A program made the translations under genes and the position numbers. The notes beneath the pieces are model-generated. The model was not told where the DNA came from and did no database searches. It worked only from the letters and a program-made list of their open reading frames with translations. This document shows positions 11,467 to 21,922 of a stretch of 64,000 bases of DNA, piece after piece (position 1 is the first letter of the stretch; the number at the start of each line of letters is the position of its first letter). Source of the stretch: Temnothorax longispinosus (Eukaryota; Arthropoda; Insecta; Hymenoptera; Formicidae); NCBI RefSeq assembly GCF_030848805.1, contig NC_092364.1:11681650-11745649 (forward strand). The letters run 5' to 3'.

Positions 11467-11539
11467 GCCTCGGTAATCGAATTGATACGACACCCTTCAC
11501 GGAATGAAGGAGATTCCAGGTTCGAATTCTGGCTGAGGT
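11467..11539 (+). ncRNA. tRNA-like SINE head
   Basis: 73 nt that fold as a cloverleaf by hand. A 7 bp acceptor stem (GCCTCGG with CTGAGGT, two wobbles), a weak D-arm, an anticodon stem CCTTC/GAAGG with a 7 nt loop, a 5 nt variable loop and a T-arm CCAGG-TTCGAAT-TCTGG are all in the right places. The loop has C where U33 should be and there is no long variable arm, so it is probably not a working tRNA. Because the sequence continues into a repeat body shared with copy A, I read it as the pol III promoter head of a SINE. Confidence 0.65.
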
Positions 11540-11830
11540 AATATTTTTCGCAATAAATTTTTTGCAGTTTTTAGATAATTAAATCGAGTCGATATAATTC
11601 CGAGGGAGGGAAGGCTTTTAATTCCAACAATAATTGTGTTTCAAGTTCGACAAATAATCGGCGCGCAGTAAAATAAGTTGGAAAAATATATGTATATATA
11701 CATATATGTACTATATATATACACGAAAATTAATATAAGGCTGTCAAAGATCTAAGCTTGAACCGTATGGCTTATTTTGATTCTAATTTGATTGTATATC
11801 ATAACGGTCCTGTTTCTCTTATTATTATAA
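11540..11830 (+). mobile_element. SINE copy B body
   Basis: Shares its whole length with copy A: TAATATTTTT..., GGCGCGCAGTAAAATAAGTT, a TATATG run, AAGGCTGTCAAAGATCTAAG and the end TGTTTCTCTTATTATTAT. The shared end at about 11830 sets the 3' boundary. Possible LINE partner unknown. Confidence 0.65.
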
Positions 11831-11852
11831 ATAATTTAATTATTGCAGTTAA

Positions 11853-12386
11853 GGGGATCCTGACAGGCGAACTTCCTCGATGTCGATAATGTCAACCTTA
11901 AAATTTTGTTTTCCCTATATCTGTCTTTGTCTAACGAAATGACATCTGTTTTTGTTCGATTGCTCGCCATCTTTCGCAAGATCCGGCAACTACTGTGGCT
12001 GCTCTTCTTGTCATCCTGCATCCGTATTTGCATTACTAAAATAACTTTTAGATGGATCTTTTTTTGTACGCATTGAATCTTACTTCTACTTACACAATAT
12101 TCTACTTACACAATATTATTCTTACATGTTTTCCCAAGGGAGGATGATAAACATTATGTATATATAAACTGCAGAATTTAATATTGTCGTCAGGTGACAG
12201 CTGTGTATGTGCCCCAATAAGTAATATTTTTAATTTTTTGGTGTTTTTGATATAAAATCGCGTTTGGCACCCTAGATTTTTGTGCGGACTTTAATTCTGT
12301 AAAAGATTTTTGCAATTCTATAAAGTCAATTAAAAGATCCATCTAAAAACGATAATGTTGGTAAATTATACGGCTGCAGGATCCCC
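11853..12386. mobile_element. TTAA-flanked non-autonomous element 2
   Basis: 534 bp with inverted tips GGGGATCCTG and exact TTAA duplications (11849-11852, 12387-12390). A subterminal inverted pair TTTTAGATGGATCTTTT (about 12048 and 12332) is also present. It has a different TIR from element 1 at 8443 but the same target. No coding capacity. Confidence 0.75.
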
Positions 12387-12599
12387 TTAAATGTGGTTTA
12401 AAAAAGGTAATTATGAAAGAGAAGGGCTTCCTCACTGATTTGACTGAAACTTCACAATTTTGTGTATTTTATTAGTGCGTAAAACATGAAACTGTAAGTT
12501 AAAAATGTCACTCTCAATTAGGAAAAAAGTTATTAAGTACTAAAGTTGATAGCTGCGTGGTTAGAATGTCTGTCATACCAACATGATGTAGTCGGGTCC

Positions 12600-12855
12600 T
12601 CCTCCTCCCGTCAACACGGATGTCGGCGGGCCGCGGCCATGGGGCCCCTTCTCGCCAAAAATAAGGTATAACCGCGACCGCGAACGCGGACCCCCCTGCG
12701 CGGACCCGCGGACCCGCGGACCCCGCGCCGCGACCGCGACCGGCGCGACGCGCATCTCCACGCGAACCCCGCGGACCCTCCGCGCGGACCCCGCGGACTC
12801 CGCGGCGCGACCGCGAACGCAAACGCGGACCTCCCCCGCGCGGACCAGCGGCGCG
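12600..12855. repeat. CpG-dense GCGGACC minisatellite
   Basis: A sharply GC-rich island inside an AT-rich MITE. It is built of irregular CGCGGACC / GCGACCGC words. Three overlapping open frames on the minus strand all come from this repetition and are not called. Confidence 0.8.
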
Positions 12856-12857
12856 GG

Positions 12858-12890
12858 TGAGTCATCCCGGTGAGTCATACAAGTGAGTCA
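12858..12890 (+). promoter_or_regulatory. Three TGAGTCA boxes, 13 bp apart
   Basis: TGAGTCA occurs at 12858, 12871 and 12884, exactly 13 bp apart. It equals the AP-1 (Jun/Fos) consensus. Function is not shown by the sequence; it could be a short minisatellite. Confidence 0.5.
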
Positions 12891-13459
12891 TACACGTGGT
12901 ATGCCAAGGTCACCCCCTTGATGTAGACCAAAAGTGCATGAAATTATAGTAATAATACAGTATAACAGCAACCTGTCCTATAATAGACTGGCGCCTTACT
13001 TTAATTATGTGCTATTATTTGACTTTGTATTTATTATACTTTGTATTTGTATAGACTTTTTAACTAGTTAAAAAAGATAATAGAAATAGAGTTTATGCTT
13101 TTTTAAAGCAAAAAATAATTGGTATATTAAGAGTCTATATAAATACAAAGTCAAATAATAGCACACAATTAAAGTAAGGCGCCAGACTATTATGAGAAGT
13201 TGCTGTTATACTGCACTATTACTGTAATTGTATGCACTTTTACGTCACTACGCATGATCATGTGCGTCTACATCATGTCAGTATAACAGACATCTTAACC
13301 ACGCAACAGTCAATTTTAGTATTTAATAAATTTTTCCTAAAATTGAGAGCGACAGTTTTAACTTACAGATTTATGTTTTACGCACCAAAATACACAAAAT
13401 TGTGAAGTTTCAGTCAAATCAGTGAGGAAGCCCTTCTCTTTCATAATTACCTTAAAAAA

Positions 13460-14490
13460 TAATTATGTTAATGTTATATATAATATTCCCAAACGATAAT
13501 TTAATTACAATTATATTGTATAATCTTACCTTGTTAAAAACTTCATTACCAAAGAGCTCGCCATACTCCAAAGTGAAGTCTCAGTGTAACAGAATTCAAG
13601 AAGTTAGTATCTAAATAGAGAGAATCGTGTATGCACTCAATCACGAGAAAATCCATTCTCCGCCAGTCTTCAGATATCTGCAAAAAAAATCCTCTGATGA
13701 CTGACAATGAATATAAAAATTCGAGGTAAAGTTTGCATTAAAAATATAAACTGGTTTGTCCACCATTTCTAAAAACTTTGCTATTATAATTTTTATTATG
13801 ATATATTTAGATTAAATATTAATTAATCTTTTTAGAGTCTAATCTTTTTTGTGTGTGAGAAGAACATATTTAATTTAATTATTTTTTAAAATGTTAGAGA
13901 TTGCTGAATACGAATATAAAATTTACCAAAATTTATTTTGTTGTTATTGCTTTCGTGAATAATTAATATTTCCAAACACCAAGATATAAAATCAACGTGT
14001 ATCATAATCCACCAAAAAAGACATTAAAAATGTAAAAGAAACGCTAAGTATATTTCACGTAAAATAATTTTATAAATAATATTAGAAAAATAAAGAAAAT
14101 ATTTACTTAAAAAACACAAAAAAAATAAATATAATGGCATGAAAAAGAAGTGAAATCAAAGTATTATTCCAAGTATATTTATTAAAGTAAGTAATATTTT
14201 GCAAAATATATATTTTGTGCGTGAATTAAAGGAATACAATATTTTATAAACTATCTCTCAAAATTGCAGTAGACCTAATATAGAATGCAGAAGACATTTA
14301 AAATGTATGAAATGCATAATAAAATAAAAATATAGAATATAATATATATATAGATAGCGTAACGAGAGAGGTGCAGAAATTGAAAAGGGTTTAGTTACAT
14401 CGATAATAAGTAGAAACAACAATCGAAGATGGACATAAATCTCCAGCAGCATCCTTGGCGTGCCCTACGTATTGCCTATAATTTTAACAA
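13460..14490. other. AT-rich spacer without recognisable features
   Basis: About 1 kb of AT-rich sequence with no coding signal, terminal repeat or RNA gene that I can see. Short open frames are at chance level. Confidence 0.5.
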
Positions 14491-14499
14491 AAAAAATTT

Positions 14500-15140
14500 A
14501 TAATTTTGTTTAAAAATACAAATGTAAAGAGGAGAGAATGTATTTGCTGCCATCTGTGGCATACTACGTATTACTGTCATGGTTCCATGATCGCACTATG
14601 GAGGGCAGATCGTGCCCATAGTGACTTTTCTGCGGCGCTCGATGCGCTTACCGGACTGCGCACTAGTTTTCGGATCAAGCGTTCGTCACGTGATCAAGAA
14701 GTGAGAGTGGGGATGTGCAAGCGCGGGTTTGCGGCTCGGCGACAGTTAATTCGAGTTTCGTTGTTCGTGTGAAAGTCACGTCTCTCTTGACGAGAGATTT
14801 TACTGCGCATTATTCGAGACCACTGCAACACTAATTCTCTCATTAAGTACTTTGTAAATTCTGTGTGATACTCTGTATTGTACGTCTACAAGTATTTTGA
14901 TCTTTTTCAACGAAGAATGATACGATCGGCATTGGACTATCGTACATCCACGATTACGAGGAAAAGCAATCTCCATTACGGTCCTTTCAACCAGACGAGG
15001 AGAAGGACAACATCCGCCATTACGGTCCGTTTAGACCACACAAGGAGAGAAAGAAAAGCCGCCATTGCTTTGGTATTGAAAATCGAGAGATTTTCTTTAC
15101 GAGGAGTGCTACCGCATACTCTGCGGATTCTGCAATAACA
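14500..15140 (+). other. Possible non-coding first exon or 5' UTR
   Basis: A block of balanced composition between AT-rich flanks. It ends in a good splice donor context (ATAACAG|GTAATT at about 15140). It carries two short open frames of 88 and 86 residues without recognisable domains. A host 5' exon or lncRNA is possible; an unrecognised TE fragment is equally possible. Confidence 0.25.
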
Positions 15141-15434
15141 GGTAATTCTCAGATTTCTGGGCTAAAACCATTGATCATGTCTGAGATTTAGTTGGATTTG
15201 TCCAGCGTGAGACTGCAAACATACGTTTGCATACATTACGATCCTTGGTTCCAGAGATCACGAGAGCCTTACTTCCGTACGTTCTCCTTCGAGAACTTTC
15301 TTGAGGGATACTTCCTCGGATGAGACGCCGACGCTACGTCAGTCAGCGAGGCACTGCAATTCACGTTCGAACAGCGCTAGTAGACGCTGATATTATTACT
15401 TCGAGTCATTTTCTAGTTGCAACCAAGAATTAAG
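15141..15434. other. Flank of the Gypsy B insertion
   Basis: Balanced composition and no feature recognised. It ends with the TTAAG copy of the Gypsy B target duplication. Confidence 0.4.
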
Positions 15435-15671
15435 TGTTGCGTATGGGACTTAACCAGACGGCAGTCCCGCCACCTAGATTTGGATACTTGCGCTGATGAC
15501 TCTCTCTGTTGAATCTCTCCTCGGTTGCTTCTCTCTCTCTCTAGAAAGTCGCGCGCTTTTAGTCGGTCGTCAGTCGCCAGTCCACTAGTTAATATTATAA
15601 GAAGTCTTAACCTAAGAATAAATTCTCGTGCAATATACTGTGACTCTTATTTTGATATCCCAAACACAACA
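15435..15671 (+). repeat. Gypsy B 5' LTR
   Basis: 237 bp, TGTTGCG...ACAACA. Contains a CT-rich tract and AATAAA (about 15619), the likely poly(A) signal. Confidence 0.95.
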
Positions 15672-15672
15672 T

Positions 15673-15690
15673 TTTGGTGTCAGAAGTGGG
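15673..15690 (+). promoter_or_regulatory. Primer binding site, tRNA-Leu type
   Basis: TGGTGTCAGAAGTGGG lies right after the LTR. It is complementary to the 3' end of an insect tRNA-Leu as I recall it. A tRNA alignment would settle the isoacceptor. Confidence 0.7.
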
Positions 15691-15778
15691 ATTAAGAAAA
15701 GAGTGACGGAAGGTCCGTGCCTGCTGGATGTGAGGTTATCTTCGACTCAACAGCGTAATTCCTGTGCAAACAAGTAAA

Positions 15779-16720
15779 ATGGCGGAAAACGTATCTCCTG
15801 AACTCATGCAAGCACTGACTCAGATGCTTTTTAGTGCGCTCAGGACATCCGCTGGTCATGCTTCCGCAGAATTCCCGATGTCACAAGACGGCGCCGGGGC
15901 TGGCACATTGATCCAACCAAAACTACCTACATTTTCCATGACCGAATATCGCTCGTCGGAAAAGACTTCAGTTGCTGACTATTTCAAGCGCTTCGAGTGG
16001 GCGTTGAAGTTGAGCAAAATACCGGAAGTGCAATATGCAAATTACGCTCGAGTTCACATGGGTGCGGAACTGAACAACGCCATCAAATTCTTGGTAAGCC
16101 CTCGTGACCCTGAAGACCTCCAATTCACTGAGATACGTACAATATTGGTGGACCATTTTGACCAGGCAAAAAATAAATACGTTGAGAGCATTAAATTCTG
16201 ACAAATCGTGCAGCAAAAAGGCCAATCTGTCGCGAATTTTGCACTTCGTTTAAAACAATAAGGCGCTGCGCATTGTGAATACGACACATTTCTGGACAGA
16301 ATGTTGATTGAACAACTTCTCCACGGCCTGGAATCACGAGATACGTGCGACGAAATTATTGCCAAGAAACCGACTACATTCAGTGCTGCATACGAGATCG
16401 CGCATTCACTCGAGGCAACCCGAAACACGGCAAGTGAAATTAGGACTACCGAACCGGCGACCGCTCCGGAGATGACAAACAAGCTAGGTTATGAAACGCC
16501 GAAAACGAAAAAAGGCGGACAGCTTCGACATCGAACATCACCACTGGACAGCGGACAACAGCTTCAAGGTTTATGTAACGGTTGCGGAGGACAACATTTG
16601 CGAAGCCAATGTCGATTCCGTGAAGCGAAATGCTATAAGTATGACAAGACCGGACATATAGCTAAGGTATGCAGGGCAAAGAGGCCTACGCCGCAGGATT
16701 CCCCCACCAATCAGGTTTAG
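15779..16720 (+). pseudogene. Gypsy B Gag
   Basis: The start is the ATG at 15779 (MAENVSPELMQ); the frame is open upstream only through a GTG. The capsid-like region (PKLPTFSMTEYRSSEKTSVADYFKRFEWALKLS) leads to a nucleocapsid with C-x2-C...H...C fingers (CNGCGGQHLRSQC and CYKYDKTGHIAKVC; the second has Y where the second Cys should be). In-frame stops sit at 16199-16201 (TGA) and 16259-16261 (TAA). Gag ends with TAG at 16718-16720, and pol follows in the same frame with no shift. That last stop may be natural, suppressed by readthrough, or a third nonsense mutation. Confidence 0.85.
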
Positions 16721-19262
16721 TCGGAAATGCCAACTGCTCAAGTTGATTCCGTACAATTATTGAGTCAAATTCATGAAATTGCCTCTCCAGGTAAGCAAAT
16801 TATTAATGTCAAGATCGATGGCCATAACCTTGAAAAGGAAGTAGATACGGGAGCACCATGTGGTATAATCGGAGTATCAAAGTTACGTGAGATTAAACCT
16901 CACTTTTCTTTACAGAATACTGATAGGCAATTTTCGAGTTATACAGGACACCATATTGGCTGCCTTGGTCGTATCCCAGTAAACGCAACAATCGGATCCA
17001 CTACACGAAGACTTAATCTCTACGTCGTGTCAGGAGACACAGACACTCTCTTGGGACGGGAATGGATTTTGCACTTCTCTCATGAAATAAATTTAAATCG
17101 ACTCTTTTCTTCAACCAATCCGGTCAATTCGCTTACTTCTGAACCGCAGATAACCCCAGAACAGAATGCACGTCTCAATCAGCAACTGGCAAGTTTCAAA
17201 GACATCTTCAGTGACGTCCCGGGTAAACTTATTGGCCCGCCGGCGACGGTGCATTTGAAATCCGGAGCATCTCCAATCTTCGCCAAGGCACGCGATGTTC
17301 CATTAGCGCTGCGGGACCAATATGCTAAAGAAATCGATGCAAAAATTGCAGCGGGATTCTATGAAAAGGTTGATTATTCGGAATGGGCTTCACCTACTCA
17401 TATAGTCGTAAAAAAGGATGGAAAATTACGTATCACTGGTAATTACAAACCGACAGTTAACCCGAGAATGATCGTCGACAAACATCCGATACCGAAGATC
17501 GAACATATGTTCAACAAGATGAGAGGAGCTATGCTCTTTTGCCACCTCGATATCACGGATGCATACACGCATCTTCCTATTGATGAAAATTTTCGCCAGG
17601 TTCTTACACTAAATACTCCAACGCACGGACTGGTTCGACCAACGAGGGCGGTTTACGGAGCATCCAACATCCCGGCAATCTGGCAGAAACACATGAAAAC
17701 CATTCTGGAAGGCCTGTCGGGTGTCATCAATTTTTTCGACGATATAATTATTTATGCTGACGGATTTGACAATTTGTTATCAAGACTCTCGGCAACGCTG
17801 GATCGATTGAGGACTCACGGCATACGACTTAATCGGACAAAATGTGTCTTCGCCACTCCGACCCTGGAATGCTTGGGACACAAAATAGACGGTCATGGTT
17901 TACATAAATCAGACAAACACATTGAAGCCATTCGTGACGTACCTCAGCCAACAACCCCGGAGCAATTGCAGTTGTTTTTGGGAAAAGCTACGTACTACAG
18001 CGCGTATATTTCTAATCTCTCCGATAGAACGCGACCATTGCGAGACATGCTACGTACGAATCCATTTAAATGGACACCGAATGCAGAGAAGGCATATCAG
18101 GACATAAAAAAAACCTTGATTTCACCGCAAGTATTCATGCAATACGATCCATCCCTTCCGTTAATCCTGGCCACGGATGCGAGCAAAACAGGCTTAGGAG
18201 CAGTTCTCTCACACCGACTTGAAAATGGACAGGAACGACCGATTTCATACGCCAGCCGCACCATGTCCACCACTGAACAACGATATCCCCAGATCGATAA
18301 AGAAGCTCTCGCCATTGTCTGGGCAGTAAAAAAGTTCTTCCATTATCTATACGCTCGTAAATTTATTTTAATTACAGACCACAAGCCGTTAACACAGATT
18401 CTACACCCTGAGAAGTCCCTTCCAACGCTTTGTATTAGCCGTATGGCAAACTACGCAGATTACCTAGCCCATTTCAACTTCGACGTCGTCTTCAGACCTA
18501 CAGACTAGAATACAAATGCCGACTACTGCTCCCGGAGACCGTACCCATCAACGCAAAACGAAGTCAATAAACTGTCTCTCCACGGGGGAAGAGATGGTAA
18601 TGAAGAAGATGGAATTGACCGATTTGCCCTACACCAAATCCAACAGTTACCAATTCGCGCGGAACACATAGCGCGAGAGACACGCAAAGACTCTCATCTC
18701 GGCAAAATAGTGCGAGAGTTGGAAACAGGTCGCAATCTCGCACGTATTGGCTATAAGGCCCCGGAAGCGAACTACACACTCGCCGCTAACTGCTTGCTCT
18801 TTGAGCACAGAGTAGTTATACCTCCAATATTGAGACAGTCAATCTTGGATGATCTACACGCAGCTCACATCGGTATAGTAAAAATGAAGAGCCTTGCGCG
18901 ATCCTTCATCTACTGGCCAGGCATAGACTCGGACATCGAACGGACTGCGAAATCAGGTGTGGAATGTGCACGCCACGCACATGCTCCGCCAAAGTTCAGC
19001 GATCATCACTGGGAGTATCCGAAGGGACCGTGGGAGCGAGTTCATATAGATTATGCAGGCCCAGTCGCAGGCGCAATGCTGCTCGTCATCGTCGACGCTT
19101 ACAGCAAGTGGCTGGAAGTTAAAGTCACCAATTCGTCGACAACAGGCGCTACGATTCAAATTCTGGATGAACTATTCGCTACGTACGGTGTGCCGACAAC
19201 CATCGTTTCAGATAATGGTACACAATTTACTGCTGCCGAATTTAAATCCTTTCTACAAAAAA
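16721..19262 (+). pseudogene. Gypsy B Pol: protease, RT, RNase H, integrase N-terminus and core
   Basis: In gag's frame. Order: protease active site EVDTGAPCGII; RT with WASPTHIVVKKDGKLR, FCHLDITDAY and the catalytic FFDDIII box; RNase H with LATDASKTGLGAVLS, IDKEALAIVWAV and TDHKPL; TAG at 18506-18508; integrase zinc region with H-x3-H and a single Cys (the first Cys of the CxxC pair reads Gly, SGVEC); then the core with HIDYAGP and SDNGTQF. The protein copies the RNA genome and inserts the cDNA. The frame breaks at an A6 run, 19257-19262. The nonsense codon, lost zinc ligand and frameshift all argue for an inactive copy. Confidence 0.9.
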
Positions 19263-19266
19263 GCGA

Positions 19267-20025
19267 GTGACATTTCACAAGCTGTCAGCGCCATACCACC
19301 CCGCTACAAATGGTCAGGCAGAACGTTACGTCCAAACGGTGAAAGATGTCCTGAGAGCGATGTCAACTACAAGGAATTCACTACAAACAAATTTGAACAA
19401 ATTTTTACGACAGTACCGAAAAGCGCCCCACACTACCACTGGAGAATCACCATCCAAGCTGTTTTTAGGACGCAATCTGCGCACTCGCCTAGACCTGGTG
19501 AGGCCACAAGATGTCAGCATCAGGATTTCTCAAAAACAACAAATGGAGTTCAGTCCTTTTTTTCGGGAATTTTAGTCGGGACAACAAGTTTACTTTTTCT
19601 CTGGAAATACCCGTATGGACAAGTGGGTCTCAGGAATGATAGTCTCTCGCTTAGGGGATCTCCACTACGCAATAGACTACAAGGATAAACGCTTTAAACG
19701 TCATGTCGACCAAATCCGACCCTGCCATGTCGCCGGAACAAGCCTTCAGAACGAGGTACGCCATTCGCGGGACCAACATCGAGACGCAGCACCTCGTCAT
19801 ATACATTTTTACGAAGGTAACTCCATACCCCGAATAGCGCGGCCGAGTCCTGTAACAAGAAACACTCCCGCATCCCCTTCAACTGCCTCAGCATCTCCGG
19901 AACCAGAGTTTGTAACTCCAGGAAACAGTCCACAACGCCGTGAAGAAAATTCCCCTCCACCCTCCTCCCCCCACATTCGTCGACCATCGAGAATACGCCG
20001 CCCGCCACTCCGATATTCTCCGTAG
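19267..20025 (+). pseudogene. Gypsy B integrase C-terminal part
   Basis: Continues integrase one frame over: the third catalytic residue region (NGQAERYVQTVK), then TTTGESPSKLFLGR, a TAG at 19573-19575, and then the C-terminal DNA/chromatin-binding region (WVSGMIVSRLGDLHY and RHVDQIRPC). The serine/proline-rich tail ends at a natural stop (20023-20025) a few bases before the polypurine tract. No env-like frame follows. Confidence 0.85.
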
Positions 20026-20040
20026 ATCTCAATTCGCAAC

Positions 20041-20052
20041 GGAGGGAAGAAA
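20041..20052 (+). promoter_or_regulatory. Gypsy B polypurine tract
   Basis: GGAGGGAAGAAA directly before the 3' LTR. Confidence 0.9.
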
Positions 20053-20285
20053 TGTTGCGTATGGGACCCAGACGGCAGTCCCGCCACCAAGATTTGGATA
20101 CTCGCGCTGACGACTCTCTCTGTTGAATCTCTCCTCGGTTGCTTCTCTCTCTCTCTAAAAAGTCGCGCGCTTTTAGTCGGTCGTCAGTCGCCAGTCCACC
20201 AGTTAATATTATAAGAAGTCTTAACCTAAGAATAAATTCTCGTGCAATATACTGTGACTCTTATTTTGATATCCCAAACACAACA
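20053..20285 (+). repeat. Gypsy B 3' LTR
   Basis: 233 bp, nearly identical to the 5' LTR; four bases shorter near its start. Confidence 0.95.
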
Positions 20286-20290
20286 TTAAG

Positions 20291-21500
20291 TATTTCTATA
20301 ACATTTTTATAATTACTTATACTTTGAGAAGCCTTCGCCACGTCGTTCTGCGAGGCATTGCGTCAATTCATCAATGCGTTAACTACATGTATTTGAGAAG
20401 CTTTGACTTACGGTTCTGCAAAGCACGATAATCTTAAATGACTTGGCTTGTATTATATCAAAAGCAGAACTTTCATTTCACTATTAGATTCACATGTATA
20501 TACTTACTATTATGGTTATGTGTTTGCCTTGCGAAGTATGTGCTACATTTATTAAAAATGTTACTGGTTATGCCAGATACTTTGAATTATTACTGCGTGG
20601 CATGGAATAAAGACTACTACCTTCTATTTCATATTGAGCAGTCTAAATTTACTGCAAGGATAACTATCTTATAAAGCAAAAGGATGGTAAATTATTCTTC
20701 ACATTTATCTTTTAACAAATTACTATAAAAATGTCAAGATGAATATTTAATACCATATTTACTTTACGATTGATACTTATATTTCGTCTTAAATGTACAT
20801 AAGTTTTTCATTATTCCATGGTTCGCATTTATTATCAAATTGATATTATTTCTCTAAAATTATTTGTGTGTTTAAATTGATTGATCTATTGACAATTGAT
20901 AATATGGTCCTTTTCTTGGAAAGATTAACATGTTTCTTCACTAATGGAATACTTAAGTTCTCGGCATTAAATTGAATTTGAGGTAATTACTCAACATTAG
21001 CGATGTTATCAAGGAAAAGGAATTTCTTGTGAATCACCAGATTACTTATTTCAAAGAAGATAATTCTTTTTAATGAAAGAACTATTATTACTATTACGAT
21101 TTATTGTGTTTTTCATATGTGAACAATTCTTTACTTGCGCAAATTGATTGTGATTTAACGTATGCAATTACTGCAAACATTTCTACGTTTTTAAAAATAC
21201 ATATTCTCTCCTCTAAAGTACGAGGGTTGTGTCGCTTCTTACTTAAATTCACGAGACCAGGCTTATGCGTAAGCTTGTACTAAACAAATTTTAACAACAA
21301 AATAGTCATCCGCACTTAAGTTTGTCAGTATGCCATACACAGTACAAAATAAAACGTAATTATAACATTTTTTACATGTCTCAGAAAGTCCACTTTAAAT
21401 TTTAAGTTAAAATGACTCATTCATCGTGTGTTACTTGTTGACAAATTAGAAATGTTAATTAATTGACACTATACTTCACATTTATCAGGCAAAGAGAAAA
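20291..21500. other. AT-rich spacer
   Basis: No recognisable coding sequence, terminal repeat or RNA gene. Possibly old host intergenic or intronic DNA. Confidence 0.45.
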
Positions 21501-21732
21501 CGCCGTAATCGGTCAGAACTGAATCTTGATTGCCCAAATAATATAATAATTTTTTTTAGTGACTTTAAGTAGGATTCTTCGTCCTGGTAAACCACGCGCC
21601 GTTACTTTATATATAATTATATATAATCTTTTTTTTCCCGGGTTGGTAATTTGTACAATAACGCAGGAAACTACAACGTCTTGTGGGTGGTATATATATA
21701 ATTGAAAATTAAATATTAATACCAATACTCAC

Positions 21733-21922
21733 TGCTCTTTATATAATCATGCTGTTGTTTTACATGTTTTTGTGATGGCGTTAAATCATGTACTCTTTTT
21801 AAATGCTGTACTAAGGTACTTGTAGAATTATGTGTTCGAAGCACTGTATCACATAATTCGCAAGTTGCTGACTGGCCGTCAGGAGCTTTCAAGCAATATT
21901 GCCATACCCAGCTCTTCTGCAT
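21733..21922 (-). pseudogene. Second BED zinc-finger exon
   Basis: Minus-strand exon read from the ATG at 21922 (MQKSWVWQYC). Upstream in-frame codons exist, including an ATG at 21994. The BED pattern is complete: WVWQY, C-x2-C (CELC) and H-x4-H (HLKRVH). A good splice donor (GTGAGTATT, GT at 21732-21731) ends it. The layout, including the M-x-K-(x)-KSWVW start and a donor shortly after the histidines, matches the exon at 245-428, so both may come from one hAT family or gene family. No downstream catalytic exon is visible here. Confidence 0.55.

Larger units (their letters stand above)
12406..13451. mobile_element. Merlin-type MITE with 8 bp target duplication
   Basis: The inverted ends start GGTAATTATGAAAG and extend about 200 bp. 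TTAAAAAA is repeated exactly outside (12398-12405 and 13452-13459). A TIR starting with GG and an 8 bp duplication fit the Merlin (IS1016-like) superfamily, and GGTAATTATG is the same tip as in the elements at 48174, 28427 and 60996. A second inverted pair flanks the core (about 12945-13010 and 13140-13240). No transposase. Confidence 0.7.
15435..20285 (+). mobile_element. Gypsy B, complete LTR retrotransposon
   Basis: Two LTRs in the same orientation, a primer site, gag, pol and polypurine tract, flanked by a perfect 5 bp duplication TTAAG (15430-15434, 20286-20290). The LTRs differ by roughly five substitutions plus one small indel, about 2%, so the insertion is fairly young. Despite this the coding region carries several stops and one frameshift, so it is not autonomous now. 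Confidence 0.95.

Noticed and set aside
11467..11539. A functional tRNA-Ser(GGA) gene
   Set aside because: Residue 33 is C, the D-arm is weak, the long variable arm is missing and the sequence continues into a repeat shared with another copy.
12514..12878. Arg/Ala/Gly-rich frames on the minus strand
   Set aside because: Three overlapping frames through a GCGGACC minisatellite; low complexity only.
14258..14452. Minus-strand frame of 64 residues
   Set aside because: Hydrophobic text from AT-rich DNA, no homologous pattern, chance length.
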